From an uncultured Desulfovibrio sp. (GTDB lineage: Bacteria; Desulfobacterota; Desulfovibrionia; Desulfovibrionales; Desulfovibrionaceae), in the NCBI RefSeq assembly GCF_949282365.1, contig NZ_CASDOY010000044.1, forward strand, positions 1 to 16,905: 16,905 bases of DNA, in the 5' to 3' direction. Position numbers and translations under genes: made by a program. The notes below the pieces were generated by a model, which worked only from the letters and a program-made list of their open reading frames with translations, was not told the DNA's origin and made no database searches. Shown here piece after piece: positions 6,790 through 14,330 of this stretch (the stretch's first letter is position 1; the number at the start of each line of letters is the position of its first letter).

Positions 6790-7278
6790 ATGCCTACGTT
6801 TGTCGATCCGTCCAAATGCGACGGCTGCAAGGGTGGCGAAAAGACGGCCTGCATGTACATCTGCCCGAACGACCTGATGATCCTCGATCCTCAGGAAATG
6901 AAGGCGTACAACCAGGAACCCGACGCCTGCTGGGAATGCTATTCCTGCGTGAAAATCTGCCCCCAGGGCGCCATCACCGCTCGTCCTTACGCTGACTTTG
7001 CTCCCATGGGCGGTACCTGTATCCCCATGCGCTCTGCCGACTCCATCATGTGGACCGTGCAGTTCCGCAACGGCAGCGTGAAACGCTTCAAATTCCCCAT
7101 CCGTACCACTCCTGAAGGCTCCATCAAGCCCTACGAAGGTCGTCCGGAAGGCGCCAACCTCGACGACGAACTGCTGTTCACCGAAGAAAAGCTGGCCACC
7201 CCCATCGAAGTCCTGGGCAAGAAGTTCGAAGTGGCTGAAGCCGACAAGGTCTTCACCGCCATGGAACAGGGCCGCTAG
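6790..7278 (+). CDS. aprB: Adenylylsulfate (APS) reductase beta subunit
   Basis: The 162-residue iron-sulfur subunit of cytoplasmic dissimilatory APS reductase, which passes electrons to the FAD of AprA for reducing APS to sulfite and AMP. An N-terminal ferredoxin-like domain carries two [4Fe-4S] ligand sets: Cys10-x2-Cys13-x7-Cys21-x3-Cys25 and Cys47-x2-Cys50-x2-Cys53-x3-Cys57. The extended Cys13 to Cys21 spacing is characteristic of AprB. A C-terminal tail (about residues 100-162), which in known structures wraps around the alpha subunit, is present in full. GGAGG (6778-6782) lies 7 bp before the ATG. It is followed after 37 bp by aprA, with codon use shifted strongly to GAA for Glu, as expected of very highly expressed genes. 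Confidence 0.98.
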   Translation: MPTFVDPSKCDGCKGGEKTACMYICPNDLMILDPQEMKAYNQEPDACWECYSCVKICPQGAITARPYADFAPMGGTCIPMRSADSIMWTVQFRNGSVKRFKFPIRTTPEGSIKPYEGRPEGANLDDELLFTEEKLATPIEVLGKKFEVAEADKVFTAMEQGR

Positions 7279-7315
7279 AGAGCAGTAACCGCATAGAGCT
7301 TAAGGAGAAATCACT

Positions 7316-9304
7316 ATGCCTATGATTCCCGTCAAGGAAGCGATGAAAGGCGTTGCCATTGCTGAACCGGAAGTGAAGGAACATGACGTCGACCTGCTGA
7401 TCGTGGGCGGCGGTATGGGTGCCTGCGGCGCGGCTTATGAAGCCGTTCGCTGGGGCGACAAACAGGGCCTGAAGATCCTGCTGTGCGACAAGGCCGCCCT
7501 CGAACGCTCCGGCGCCGTGGCCCAGGGTCTGTCCGCCATCAACACCTACCTCGGCAAAAACACCGCCGACGACTATGTCCGCATGGTCCGCACCGACCTC
7601 ATGGGTCTGGTCCGCGAAGACCTGATCTTCGACGTGGGCCGTCACGTTGACGACTCCGTGCATCTGTTCGAAGATTGGGGCCTGCCCTGCTGGATCAAGG
7701 ACGAAAACGGCCACAACATGAACGGCGCCACCGCCAAGGCCGCCGGCAAGAGCCTGCGCAAGGGCGACGAACCCGTCCGCTCCGGCCGCTGGCAGATCAT
7801 GATCAACGGTGAATCCTACAAATGCATCGTGGCCGAAGCCGCCAAGAATGCCCTGGGTGAAGACCGTCTGATGGAACGCATCTTCATCGTGAAGCTGCTC
7901 CTCGACAAGAACACCCCCAACCGCATCGCCGGTGCCGTGGGCTTCAGCGTCCGTACCAACGAAGTGCACATCTTCAAAGCCAACGCCATCATGGTGGCCG
8001 CCGGCGGTGCCGTCAACGTGTACCGTCCCCGCTCCACCGGTGAAGGCATGGGCCGCGCCTGGTACCCCGTGTGGAACGCCGGTTCCACCTACACCATGTG
8101 CGCTCAGGTCGGCGCCGAAATGACCATGATGGAAAACCGCTTCGTCCCCGCCCGCTTCAAGGACGGCTACGGTCCTGTGGGCGCCTGGTTCCTGCTGTTC
8201 AAGGCCAAAGCCACCAACAGCAAGGGCGAAGACTACTGCGCCACCAACCGCGCCATGCTGAAGCCCTACGAAGATCGCGGCTACGCCAAGGGCCACGTGA
8301 TCCCCACCTGCCTGCGTAACCACATGATGCTTCGTGAAATGCGCGAAGGCCGCGGCCCCATCTACATGGACACCAAGACCGCCCTGCTGACCACCTTCGC
8401 CACCCTGACCGAAGAACAGCAGAAAGACCTCGAATCCGAAGCCTGGGAAGACTTCCTGGATATGTGCGTTGGTCAGGCCAACCTGTGGGCTGCCACCAAC
8501 ACCGCTCCTGAAGAACGCGGCTCCGAAATCATGCCCACCGAACCTTACCTGCTCGGCTCCCACTCCGGCTGCTGCGGTATCTGGGTTTCCGGTCCCGACG
8601 AAGCTTGGGTGCCCGAAGACTACAAGGTCCGTGCCAGCAACGGTAAGGTCTACAACCGCATGACCACCGTGGAAGGCCTGTTCACCTGCGCCGACGGCGT
8701 GGGCGCTTCCGGCCACAAGTTCTCCTCCGGCTCCCACGCTGAAGGCCGCATCGCCGGCAAGCAGCTGGTGCGCTGGTGCGTCGACCACAAGGATTTCAAG
8801 CCTGAAATCAAGGAAAGCGCCGAAGAACTGAAGAAACTGATCTACCGTCCTTACTACAACTTCCTGGCCGGCAAGGACGCCTCCACTGACCCCGTGGTGA
8901 ACCCCAACTACATCACGCCCAAGAACTTCATGATGCGCCTCGTGAAGTGCACCGACGAATACGGCGGCGGCGTGGGTACCTACTACACCACCTCCAAGGC
9001 TCTGCTGGACACCGGCTTCTATCTGCTCGGCATGATGGAAGAAGACTCCGCCAAACTGGCTGCCCGCGACCTGCACGAACTGCTGCGTTGCTGGGAAAAC
9101 TACCATCGTCTGTGGACTGTGCGTCTGCACATGCAGCACATCGCCTTCCGCGAAGAATCCCGTTACCCCGGCTTCTACTATCGTGCTGACTTCATGGGCA
9201 TCGACGACAGCAAGTGGAAGTGCTTCGTGAACTCCAAGTACGACCCCGCCACCGGCGAAACCAAGATCTTCAAGAAGCCCTACTACCAGATTATCCCTGA
9301 CTAG
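7316..9304 (+). CDS. aprA: Adenylylsulfate (APS) reductase alpha subunit
   Basis: The 662-residue FAD-containing catalytic subunit of dissimilatory APS reductase, which forms and cleaves the FAD-sulfite adduct from APS. It belongs to the fumarate reductase/succinate dehydrogenase flavoprotein family. The FAD-binding Rossmann motif LLIVGGGMGACGAAYEA spans about residues 27-43, followed by the flavin contact region RSGAVAQGLSAINTYLG. GSHSGCCGIW contains His416, which probably corresponds to the active-site histidine described for archaeal AprA (inferred by motif). GVGASGHKFSSGSHAEGRIAGK is the late FAD-binding segment. Length matches Desulfovibrio AprA. AAGGAG (7302-7307) precedes the ATG. It shares an operon with aprB and ends just before a strong terminator. 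The long minus-strand frame across it is a GC artefact. Confidence 0.98.
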   Translation: MPMIPVKEAMKGVAIAEPEVKEHDVDLLIVGGGMGACGAAYEAVRWGDKQGLKILLCDKAALERSGAVAQGLSAINTYLGKNTADDYVRMVRTDLMGLVREDLIFDVGRHVDDSVHLFEDWGLPCWIKDENGHNMNGATAKAAGKSLRKGDEPVRSGRWQIMINGESYKCIVAEAAKNALGEDRLMERIFIVKLLLDKNTPNRIAGAVGFSVRTNEVHIFKANAIMVAAGGAVNVYRPRSTGEGMGRAWYPVWNAGSTYTMCAQVGAEMTMMENRFVPARFKDGYGPVGAWFLLFKAKATNSKGEDYCATNRAMLKPYEDRGYAKGHVIPTCLRNHMMLREMREGRGPIYMDTKTALLTTFATLTEEQQKDLESEAWEDFLDMCVGQANLWAATNTAPEERGSEIMPTEPYLLGSHSGCCGIWVSGPDEAWVPEDYKVRASNGKVYNRMTTVEGLFTCADGVGASGHKFSSGSHAEGRIAGKQLVRWCVDHKDFKPEIKESAEELKKLIYRPYYNFLAGKDASTDPVVNPNYITPKNFMMRLVKCTDEYGGGVGTYYTTSKALLDTGFYLLGMMEEDSAKLAARDLHELLRCWENYHRLWTVRLHMQHIAFREESRYPGFYYRADFMGIDDSKWKCFVNSKYDPATGETKIFKKPYYQIIPD

Positions 9305-9322
9305 TAGGCGGAAGAACATCCC

Positions 9323-9354
9323 TGGGGTGGCCGCCTAGGCCACCCCATTTTTTT
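9323..9354 (+). terminator. Strong intrinsic terminator of aprBA
   Basis: A perfect 10-bp stem TGGGGTGGCC/GGCCACCCCA (9323-9332 with 9338-9347) has a 5-nt loop and is followed by seven T. It lies 18 bp after the aprA stop codon and separates aprBA from qmoABC, implying distinct transcription of qmo or partial readthrough. Confidence 0.93.
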
Positions 9355-9355
9355 C

Positions 9356-9395
9356 GGCGCGGCGGGTGTGCGACATGCAAGCTCCCCGCCGCGCC
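9356..9395 (+). other. GC-rich 11-bp hairpin in the qmoA leader region
   Basis: GGCGCGGCGGG (9356-9366) pairs perfectly with CCCGCCGCGCC (9385-9395) around an 18-nt loop. It lies 2 bp after the aprA terminator T-run. No T-run follows, so it is not itself an intrinsic terminator. A second small stem, AGGGCC/GGCCCT, lies at 9417-9431. No clear qmo promoter was found in 9396-9511. Confidence 0.5.
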
Positions 9396-9526
9396 TTGGA
9401 ATATGCGCCGCGCGGCAGGGCCAAGGGCCCTCAATTTGCGCCGCCCGGCAATCCCATACAACCGGGCAGGCGTGCGCGCCGCCCCGCAGAGGGGCCACGG
9501 CGCTGTAACGCAGGAGGATATCCAGG

Positions 9527-10762
9527 ATGTCCAACTCCATTCTCGTCGTGGGCGGCGGCTTTGCAGGCCTTACTGCCGCCATCGAAGCGGCGGAACTGGG
9601 CCACGAGGTCTATATCGTGGAAAAGTCGCCCTACCTGGGCGGCCGTGTGGCCCAGCTCAACAAATATTTCCCCAAACTCTGTCCCCCCTCCTGCGGGCTG
9701 GAAATCCAGTTCCAGCGCATCAGGAAGAACCCCCGCATCAAATTTTTCACCATGGCCCAGGTGACCAAGCTGGTCGGCTGCAAGGGTGACTACACCGCCA
9801 CCGTGCGCATCGAGCCCCGCAAGGTGGCCGCGCACAACGTGGACTTCACCCTCCTGGCCTCCAGCCTGGAAGGCACCGTGCCCAACGAATTCGACTTCGG
9901 GCTGTCCCGGCGCAAGGCCCTGTACAAATCCATGCCTTTCGCCTTCCCCAACCGTTTCGTGCTGGACACCAACGCCCTGAGCAAGGCCGACGCCGCCCGC
10001 GTCGCCGGCCAGAAGTTCCTGGACCAGAACGAGACCGCCCGCGAGATCGAGCTCAATGTGGGCGCCATCGTGGTGGCCACCGGCTGGAAGCCCTATGATG
10101 TCACCAACCTGGCCAACCTGGGCGCCGGCAAGATCAAGAACTGCGTGAGCAACATGCAGCTCGAACGCCTGGCCTCCCCCTTCGGCCCCACCGGCGGCAA
10201 GATCGTCCGTCCCACCGACGGCCGTCGTCCCAAACGCATCGCCTTCGTGCAGTGCGCCGGTTCCCGTGACCAGAACCACCTCAACTACTGCTCCTACATC
10301 TGCTGTATGGCCACCCTCAAGCAGTGCCAGTACGTCTGCGAGCAGTTCCCCGAGACCCAGATCTCGGTGTTCTACATCGACCTGCGTACCCCGGGCCGCT
10401 ATGTGAAGGTGCTGGACAAGGTGAAGGCCGCTCCCAATGTGCGCTTCATCAAGGGCAAGGTGGCTGACCTGGCCCAGGCCGCTGACGACAACGTCACCGT
10501 GACCGTCGAAGACGCCATCCGCGGTGAAAAGCTGCATCTGGATTATGACATGGTGGTGCTGGCCACGGGCATGCAGCCCAGCCTGGCCACCGAAAGCCTG
10601 CCCCTGCCCCTGCCCCTGGACGAAGACGGCTTCGTCATGGGCGGTGAAGAGGCTGGCATTTTTGCCGCCGGTTGCGCCCGCATGCCGCTGGACGTGATGC
10701 GTACCGCGCAGTCCGGCACGGCCGCCGCTCTCAAGGCGGTGCAAACGGTGAAAGGGAGGTAG
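9527..10762 (+). CDS. qmoA: QmoA, HdrA-like flavoprotein of the Qmo complex
   Basis: A 411-residue soluble flavoprotein subunit of the quinone-interacting membrane-bound oxidoreductase, related to the HdrA subunit of heterodisulfide reductase. The N-terminal FAD motif VVGGGFAGLTAAIEA lies at residues 7-21, followed by VEKSPYLGGRVAQL and the Cys52/Cys56 pair (LCPPSCGLEI). The HdrA-type cysteine segment is intact: Cys243 in QCAGSRD, then Cys255, Cys259 and Cys260 in YCSYICC. ATGMQPS and IFAAGCARMPLDV near the end are the last flavin-binding elements. AGGAGG (9512-9517) lies 9 bp before the ATG. It starts the qmoABC run, with qmoB 5 bp downstream. In the pathway it relays electrons between the membrane QmoC and AprAB. 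Confidence 0.95.
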   Translation: MSNSILVVGGGFAGLTAAIEAAELGHEVYIVEKSPYLGGRVAQLNKYFPKLCPPSCGLEIQFQRIRKNPRIKFFTMAQVTKLVGCKGDYTATVRIEPRKVAAHNVDFTLLASSLEGTVPNEFDFGLSRRKALYKSMPFAFPNRFVLDTNALSKADAARVAGQKFLDQNETAREIELNVGAIVVATGWKPYDVTNLANLGAGKIKNCVSNMQLERLASPFGPTGGKIVRPTDGRRPKRIAFVQCAGSRDQNHLNYCSYICCMATLKQCQYVCEQFPETQISVFYIDLRTPGRYVKVLDKVKAAPNVRFIKGKVADLAQAADDNVTVTVEDAIRGEKLHLDYDMVVLATGMQPSLATESLPLPLPLDEDGFVMGGEEAGIFAAGCARMPLDVMRTAQSGTAAALKAVQTVKGR

Positions 10763-10767
10763 GCGGC

Positions 10768-13047
10768 ATGGCCAGCAAGATCGGCGTCTATTTTGACGTA
10801 CAGAACATCGGCGGCGGCCTGGATGTGGAAGCCCTGGCCGAACAGGTCCGCAGCAAATGGGCGGACTTCACCGCTGTGGTGAAAGTGGTGCCCGTGCTGC
10901 GCGCGGCCGAAGAAGAAGTGCGTGCCGATATCGAGGCCAACGGCCTTGACGGCGTGCTCTTCTGCGGCGCCAGCCCCCGCGACGAAGCCACCCCCTGGCA
11001 GCTGCCCGTGCAGGTGGAATATGTGAACCTGCGCGAACAGTGCGTGCTCGCCTACAAGAACCCCGACGGTTCTTCCTTCAGCGGCGCGGCTCCCGCCCTG
11101 CTGACCCAGATGGCCACCGACTACCTGAACATGGGCGTGGTCAAACTGCAGAAGAGCTCCATGCCCGACTCCGCGGCCATCGAAGGCGTGAAGCGCCTCC
11201 TGGTCATCGGTGGCGGCTGGACCGGCCTCACCGCCGCCCTGGAAGCCGCCAAGACCGGCTACGAAGTGGTGCTGGTGGAAAAGGCCGACAAGCTCGGCGG
11301 CGCGGTCAACAACATGCCCATGGGCTCGCCCCTGAAGGCCCCGTGGGAAGACCGCGAACCCACCAACCTGCCTGAAAAGATCGCCGCCGTCACCGGCAAC
11401 AGCAACATCACCGTGCTGCTGAACGCCCACATGGGCAAACTGGAAGGCCAGCCCGGCGAGTTCAAGGCCACCGTGGTCACCGCCAGCGGCGACCAGACCT
11501 TCGACATCGGCGCCGTGGTCCTGGCCACCGGCTGGGTGCCGCTGGGCGACAAGTATCTGGAAAGCATGGGCCTGGGCGTGAGCCCCAAGGTCGTCCATGC
11601 CGCCCAGTTCGCCAAGATGCTGAACGAAGGCAAGGTCGATGCCCGCCGCATCGCCTTCGTGCTCGATACCACCATCGCCGAAGAAGCCCTGCAGAAAGCC
11701 GCTGACGAAGCCGCTGCCGCCGCCGCGGCCGCTGCTGCCGAAGCCGAAGCCGCTCCTGCCGCCGCTCCCGCGGAAGAAGAGGAAAAGGTCTTCGTCAAGG
11801 AGAACCTGGAAAGCATCAAGCACCTGCGTTACTCCAACGCCGTCAACAGCGTGGGCATGCTGCGCCTGGCCAACCTGGTCTGCGACAAGACCGACGACGC
11901 CGTGCAGACCTTCGTGCTGTACAAGGACATGACCATCCCCGGCATCCTGGAACGCTTCTACAAGAAGATGCAGGACCGTCTGGGCCTGATGATGACCAAG
12001 GCCGACGTCACCGAGATCCGCGAAGCCGGCGACCACATGGTGGTCAGCTGCAAGAACACCCTGCTGGGCATGGACTTCGACCTGGATGTGGATCTGGTGG
12101 TGCTGCCCACCGGTATCGTGCCCACGACCGCCACGGACGTGGTGGTGGGCTTCGAATACCGCCAGGGCCCGGACTTCCCGGACCTGCAGCTCTTCGACGG
12201 TTTCGCGGACTCCAACTACATCTGCTTCCCCTACGAAACCCGCCGCACCGGCGTCTACGCCGCCGGTTGCGTGCGTCAGCCCCAGACCCTGGACGCCTGT
12301 GAGGAAGACGCTCGCGGCGCCGTGCTCAAAGCCATGCAGTGTGTGGAAGCCGCTTCCCACGGTGTGGCCGTGCACCCCCGCTCCGGCGACAATTCCTACC
12401 CCGTGTTCAACTTCGTGCGCTGCACCCAGTGCAAGCGCTGCACCGAAGAATGCCCCTTCGGCGCCCTGGACGACGACGAAAAGGGTACGCCCAAGCCCAA
12501 CCCGGCCCGCTGCCGCCGTTGCGGTACCTGCTTCGGCGCCTGCCCCGAGCGCGTGATCTCCTTTGCCAACTACAACATCGACCAGATCGGTTCCATGATC
12601 CGCGAAGTTGTGGTGCCCAAGGACTTCAAGAAGGAAGGCCCCCGTATCCTCATCCTGGCCTGCGAAAACGACGCCTACCCCGCCCTGGATATGGCCGGCA
12701 TGCGCCGCAAGGCCTGGAGCCCCTACTGCCGCATCATCCCCGTGCGCTGCCTCGGCTCCGTCAACGCCATCTGGGTGTCTGACGCCATGAGCAAGGGCTT
12801 CGACGGCGTGCTGCTGCTGGGCTGCAAATATGGCGAAGACTATCAGTGCCACTTCATCAAGGGTTCGGAGATCTGCAACCGCCGCAAGGAAAACATCGCC
12901 GAGACCCTGAACCGTCTGGGCGTGCAGCCCGAACGCGTTGACCAGCTGGAAGTGGCCATCGACGAATATGACAAGGTGCCGGACATGATCGACGAATTCG
13001 TCGCTCGCATCGTGGAACTCGGCCCCAACCCGTTCAAGGGCATGTAG
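10768..13047 (+). CDS. qmoB: QmoB, HdrA/MvhD-like fusion flavoprotein of the Qmo complex
   Basis: A 759-residue cytoplasmic subunit of Qmo. Residues 1-140 resemble the HdrA N-terminal domain but its usual cysteines are absent. FAD motif VIGGGWTGLTAALEA lies at about 146-160. An Ala-rich low-complexity linker (about 310-340, with ten consecutive Ala) stands where QmoA has the HdrA cysteine cluster. A 2x[4Fe-4S] ferredoxin domain has Cys552-555-558-562 and Cys582-585-588-592. The C-terminal part (625-755) resembles the MvhD delta subunit, retaining Cys632, Cys661, Cys686 and Cys694. AGGGAGG (10753-10759) lies 8 bp before the ATG at 10768; an in-frame ATG at 10672 lies inside qmoA and is rejected. 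The five-domain layout fits known QmoB. Confidence 0.95.
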   Translation: MASKIGVYFDVQNIGGGLDVEALAEQVRSKWADFTAVVKVVPVLRAAEEEVRADIEANGLDGVLFCGASPRDEATPWQLPVQVEYVNLREQCVLAYKNPDGSSFSGAAPALLTQMATDYLNMGVVKLQKSSMPDSAAIEGVKRLLVIGGGWTGLTAALEAAKTGYEVVLVEKADKLGGAVNNMPMGSPLKAPWEDREPTNLPEKIAAVTGNSNITVLLNAHMGKLEGQPGEFKATVVTASGDQTFDIGAVVLATGWVPLGDKYLESMGLGVSPKVVHAAQFAKMLNEGKVDARRIAFVLDTTIAEEALQKAADEAAAAAAAAAAEAEAAPAAAPAEEEEKVFVKENLESIKHLRYSNAVNSVGMLRLANLVCDKTDDAVQTFVLYKDMTIPGILERFYKKMQDRLGLMMTKADVTEIREAGDHMVVSCKNTLLGMDFDLDVDLVVLPTGIVPTTATDVVVGFEYRQGPDFPDLQLFDGFADSNYICFPYETRRTGVYAAGCVRQPQTLDACEEDARGAVLKAMQCVEAASHGVAVHPRSGDNSYPVFNFVRCTQCKRCTEECPFGALDDDEKGTPKPNPARCRRCGTCFGACPERVISFANYNIDQIGSMIREVVVPKDFKKEGPRILILACENDAYPALDMAGMRRKAWSPYCRIIPVRCLGSVNAIWVSDAMSKGFDGVLLLGCKYGEDYQCHFIKGSEICNRRKENIAETLNRLGVQPERVDQLEVAIDEYDKVPDMIDEFVARIVELGPNPFKGM
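11695..11787 (+). repeat. Low-complexity Ala/Glu linker inside qmoB
   Basis: This stretch encodes QmoB residues about 310-340: Ala and Glu with a few Pro, including ten alanines in a row made of mixed GCC, GCT and GCG codons. The mixed codons argue against a recent simple repeat expansion. It probably forms a flexible linker. Confidence 0.7.
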
Positions 13048-13060
13048 GAGGAAGGCTGCA

Positions 13061-14245
13061 ATGGCACAGAATATTCTCAAGCCGGATTCCACCTTTACGC
13101 GGGAGCTGATGGAAGCGGGCGGCGACAGCCTGAAAAAATGCTATCAGTGCGCCACCTGCTCCGTGGCCTGCCCCATGGCTCCGGAAAACGCTCCCTACCC
13201 CCGCAAGGAAATGGTGTGGGCGTCCTGGGGCCTCAAGGACAAACTGGTCACCGACGTGGACCTGTGGCTCTGCCACAACTGCGGCAACTGCGCGGATCTC
13301 TGCCCCCGTGGTGCCCGTCCCGCCGATGTCATGGGCGCGGCCCGCAACATGGTCTACCGCGATCTGACCGAGCCCACCGTCGTGGGCAAGTGGATGAGCA
13401 AGCCCGCCGGCCTGCCCTACCTCTTCGCCATCCCGGCCCTGCTGTGGCTCATCATCTGGTGGATCCGCGCCGGCTTCAATGACGGCAACTGGTTCCCCCG
13501 CGCCGCTGACGGCCGCATCGTGTTCGGCCAGGTCTTCTACGGCGACTATACCATCGACCCCATCTTCATGATCACCTTCTTCGGGGCCTGCTTCATCCTC
13601 TACAAGGGTGTGCGCAAGCTCTGGGGCATGTTCAAGCCTGAAGGCCGCCTGACCGTGCTGGGCAAGACCAAGGCCTGGTACTGGCACCTGCTGGACGTGC
13701 TCATCGACGAAGTGGTGACCCATCGCAAGTTCGACGACTGCGAAGCTGGCCCCAAGACCGGTACCAATGTGCCCAACCGCAAGGGCGGCCACATGCTGCT
13801 GGTGTACAGCTTCGTCATCCTGGCTTTCGTGACGGCCGTGGTGGCCCTGGGCCACTGGGGCGGCAAGGTGATCCCGCTCATCAAGATCGAGACCCCCATG
13901 TCCCTGACCTTCCCCGTGAAGATCCTGGCCAATATCGGCGCCATCATGCTGGTCTGCGGTCTGGGCATCCTCACCGCCCGCCGTCTGAAGCTGAACCCCA
14001 AGCATCAGGGTTCGAGCTGGTATGACTGGTATCTGCTGGGCATCATCTGGCTGGTGGCCCTGACGGGCATCCTGTCCCAGATCTTCCGCCTGGCCGACGC
14101 CATTCACCCCGCCTTTGTGGTGTACTACCTGCATCTGGTCTTTGTGTGGATGCTCTTTGCTTACCTGCCGTGGTCCAAGCTCGGTCACTTCGTGTACCGC
14201 ACCGCGGCCCTGGTCTTCGTCCGCATGTACGGGCGCGGCTACTAG
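13061..14245 (+). CDS. qmoC: QmoC, membrane cytochrome b / HdrC-HdrE-like subunit
   Basis: A 394-residue integral membrane subunit that connects the quinone pool to the soluble QmoAB. The N-terminal HdrC-like domain holds two [4Fe-4S] motifs: Cys27-x2-Cys30-x2-Cys33-x3-Cys37 and Cys71-x2-Cys74-x2-Cys77-x3-Cys81. It is followed by about six hydrophobic helices (near 119-135, 167-185, 247-265, 285-305, 323-342 and 351-372), resembling HdrE/NarI-type cytochrome b. Histidines in or beside helices (209, 244, 265, 349, 358) could bind two b hemes, as reported for Qmo; assignment is not possible here. AGGAGG (13046-13051) overlaps the qmoB stop and is followed by the ATG at 13061. Confidence 0.95.
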   Translation: MAQNILKPDSTFTRELMEAGGDSLKKCYQCATCSVACPMAPENAPYPRKEMVWASWGLKDKLVTDVDLWLCHNCGNCADLCPRGARPADVMGAARNMVYRDLTEPTVVGKWMSKPAGLPYLFAIPALLWLIIWWIRAGFNDGNWFPRAADGRIVFGQVFYGDYTIDPIFMITFFGACFILYKGVRKLWGMFKPEGRLTVLGKTKAWYWHLLDVLIDEVVTHRKFDDCEAGPKTGTNVPNRKGGHMLLVYSFVILAFVTAVVALGHWGGKVIPLIKIETPMSLTFPVKILANIGAIMLVCGLGILTARRLKLNPKHQGSSWYDWYLLGIIWLVALTGILSQIFRLADAIHPAFVVYYLHLVFVWMLFAYLPWSKLGHFVYRTAALVFVRMYGRGY

Positions 14246-14255
14246 GATGGTCTTT

Positions 14256-14283
14256 CGGGCCGTCGCCCCGTGACGACGGCCCG
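14256..14283 (+). other. Perfect hairpin between qmoC and the qmoD-like gene
   Basis: CGGGCCGTCG (14256-14265) pairs perfectly with CGACGGCCCG (14274-14283) around an 8-nt loop, 10 bp after the qmoC stop. No T-run follows (CACAGG), so it is more likely an mRNA processing or stability structure, or a weak attenuator, than a full terminator. Confidence 0.55.
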
Positions 14284-14330
14284 CACAGGCTCACACTGCA
14301 AAACACCGTTCTCCGAGGAGGAGGCCGAAA

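Noticed and set aside
7253..9319. 688-residue minus-strand open frame
   Set aside because: Antisense of aprA, produced by strongly biased codon use and high GC at third positions.
11695..11787. Ala-codon stretch in qmoB as a recent repeat expansion
   Set aside because: Codons are mixed GCC, GCT and GCG rather than a pure triplet repeat, so it reads as an ordinary low-complexity linker.
10543..13092. 849-residue minus-strand open frame
   Set aside because: Antisense of qmoB; no recognisable domain, while qmoB has complete domain and motif support.
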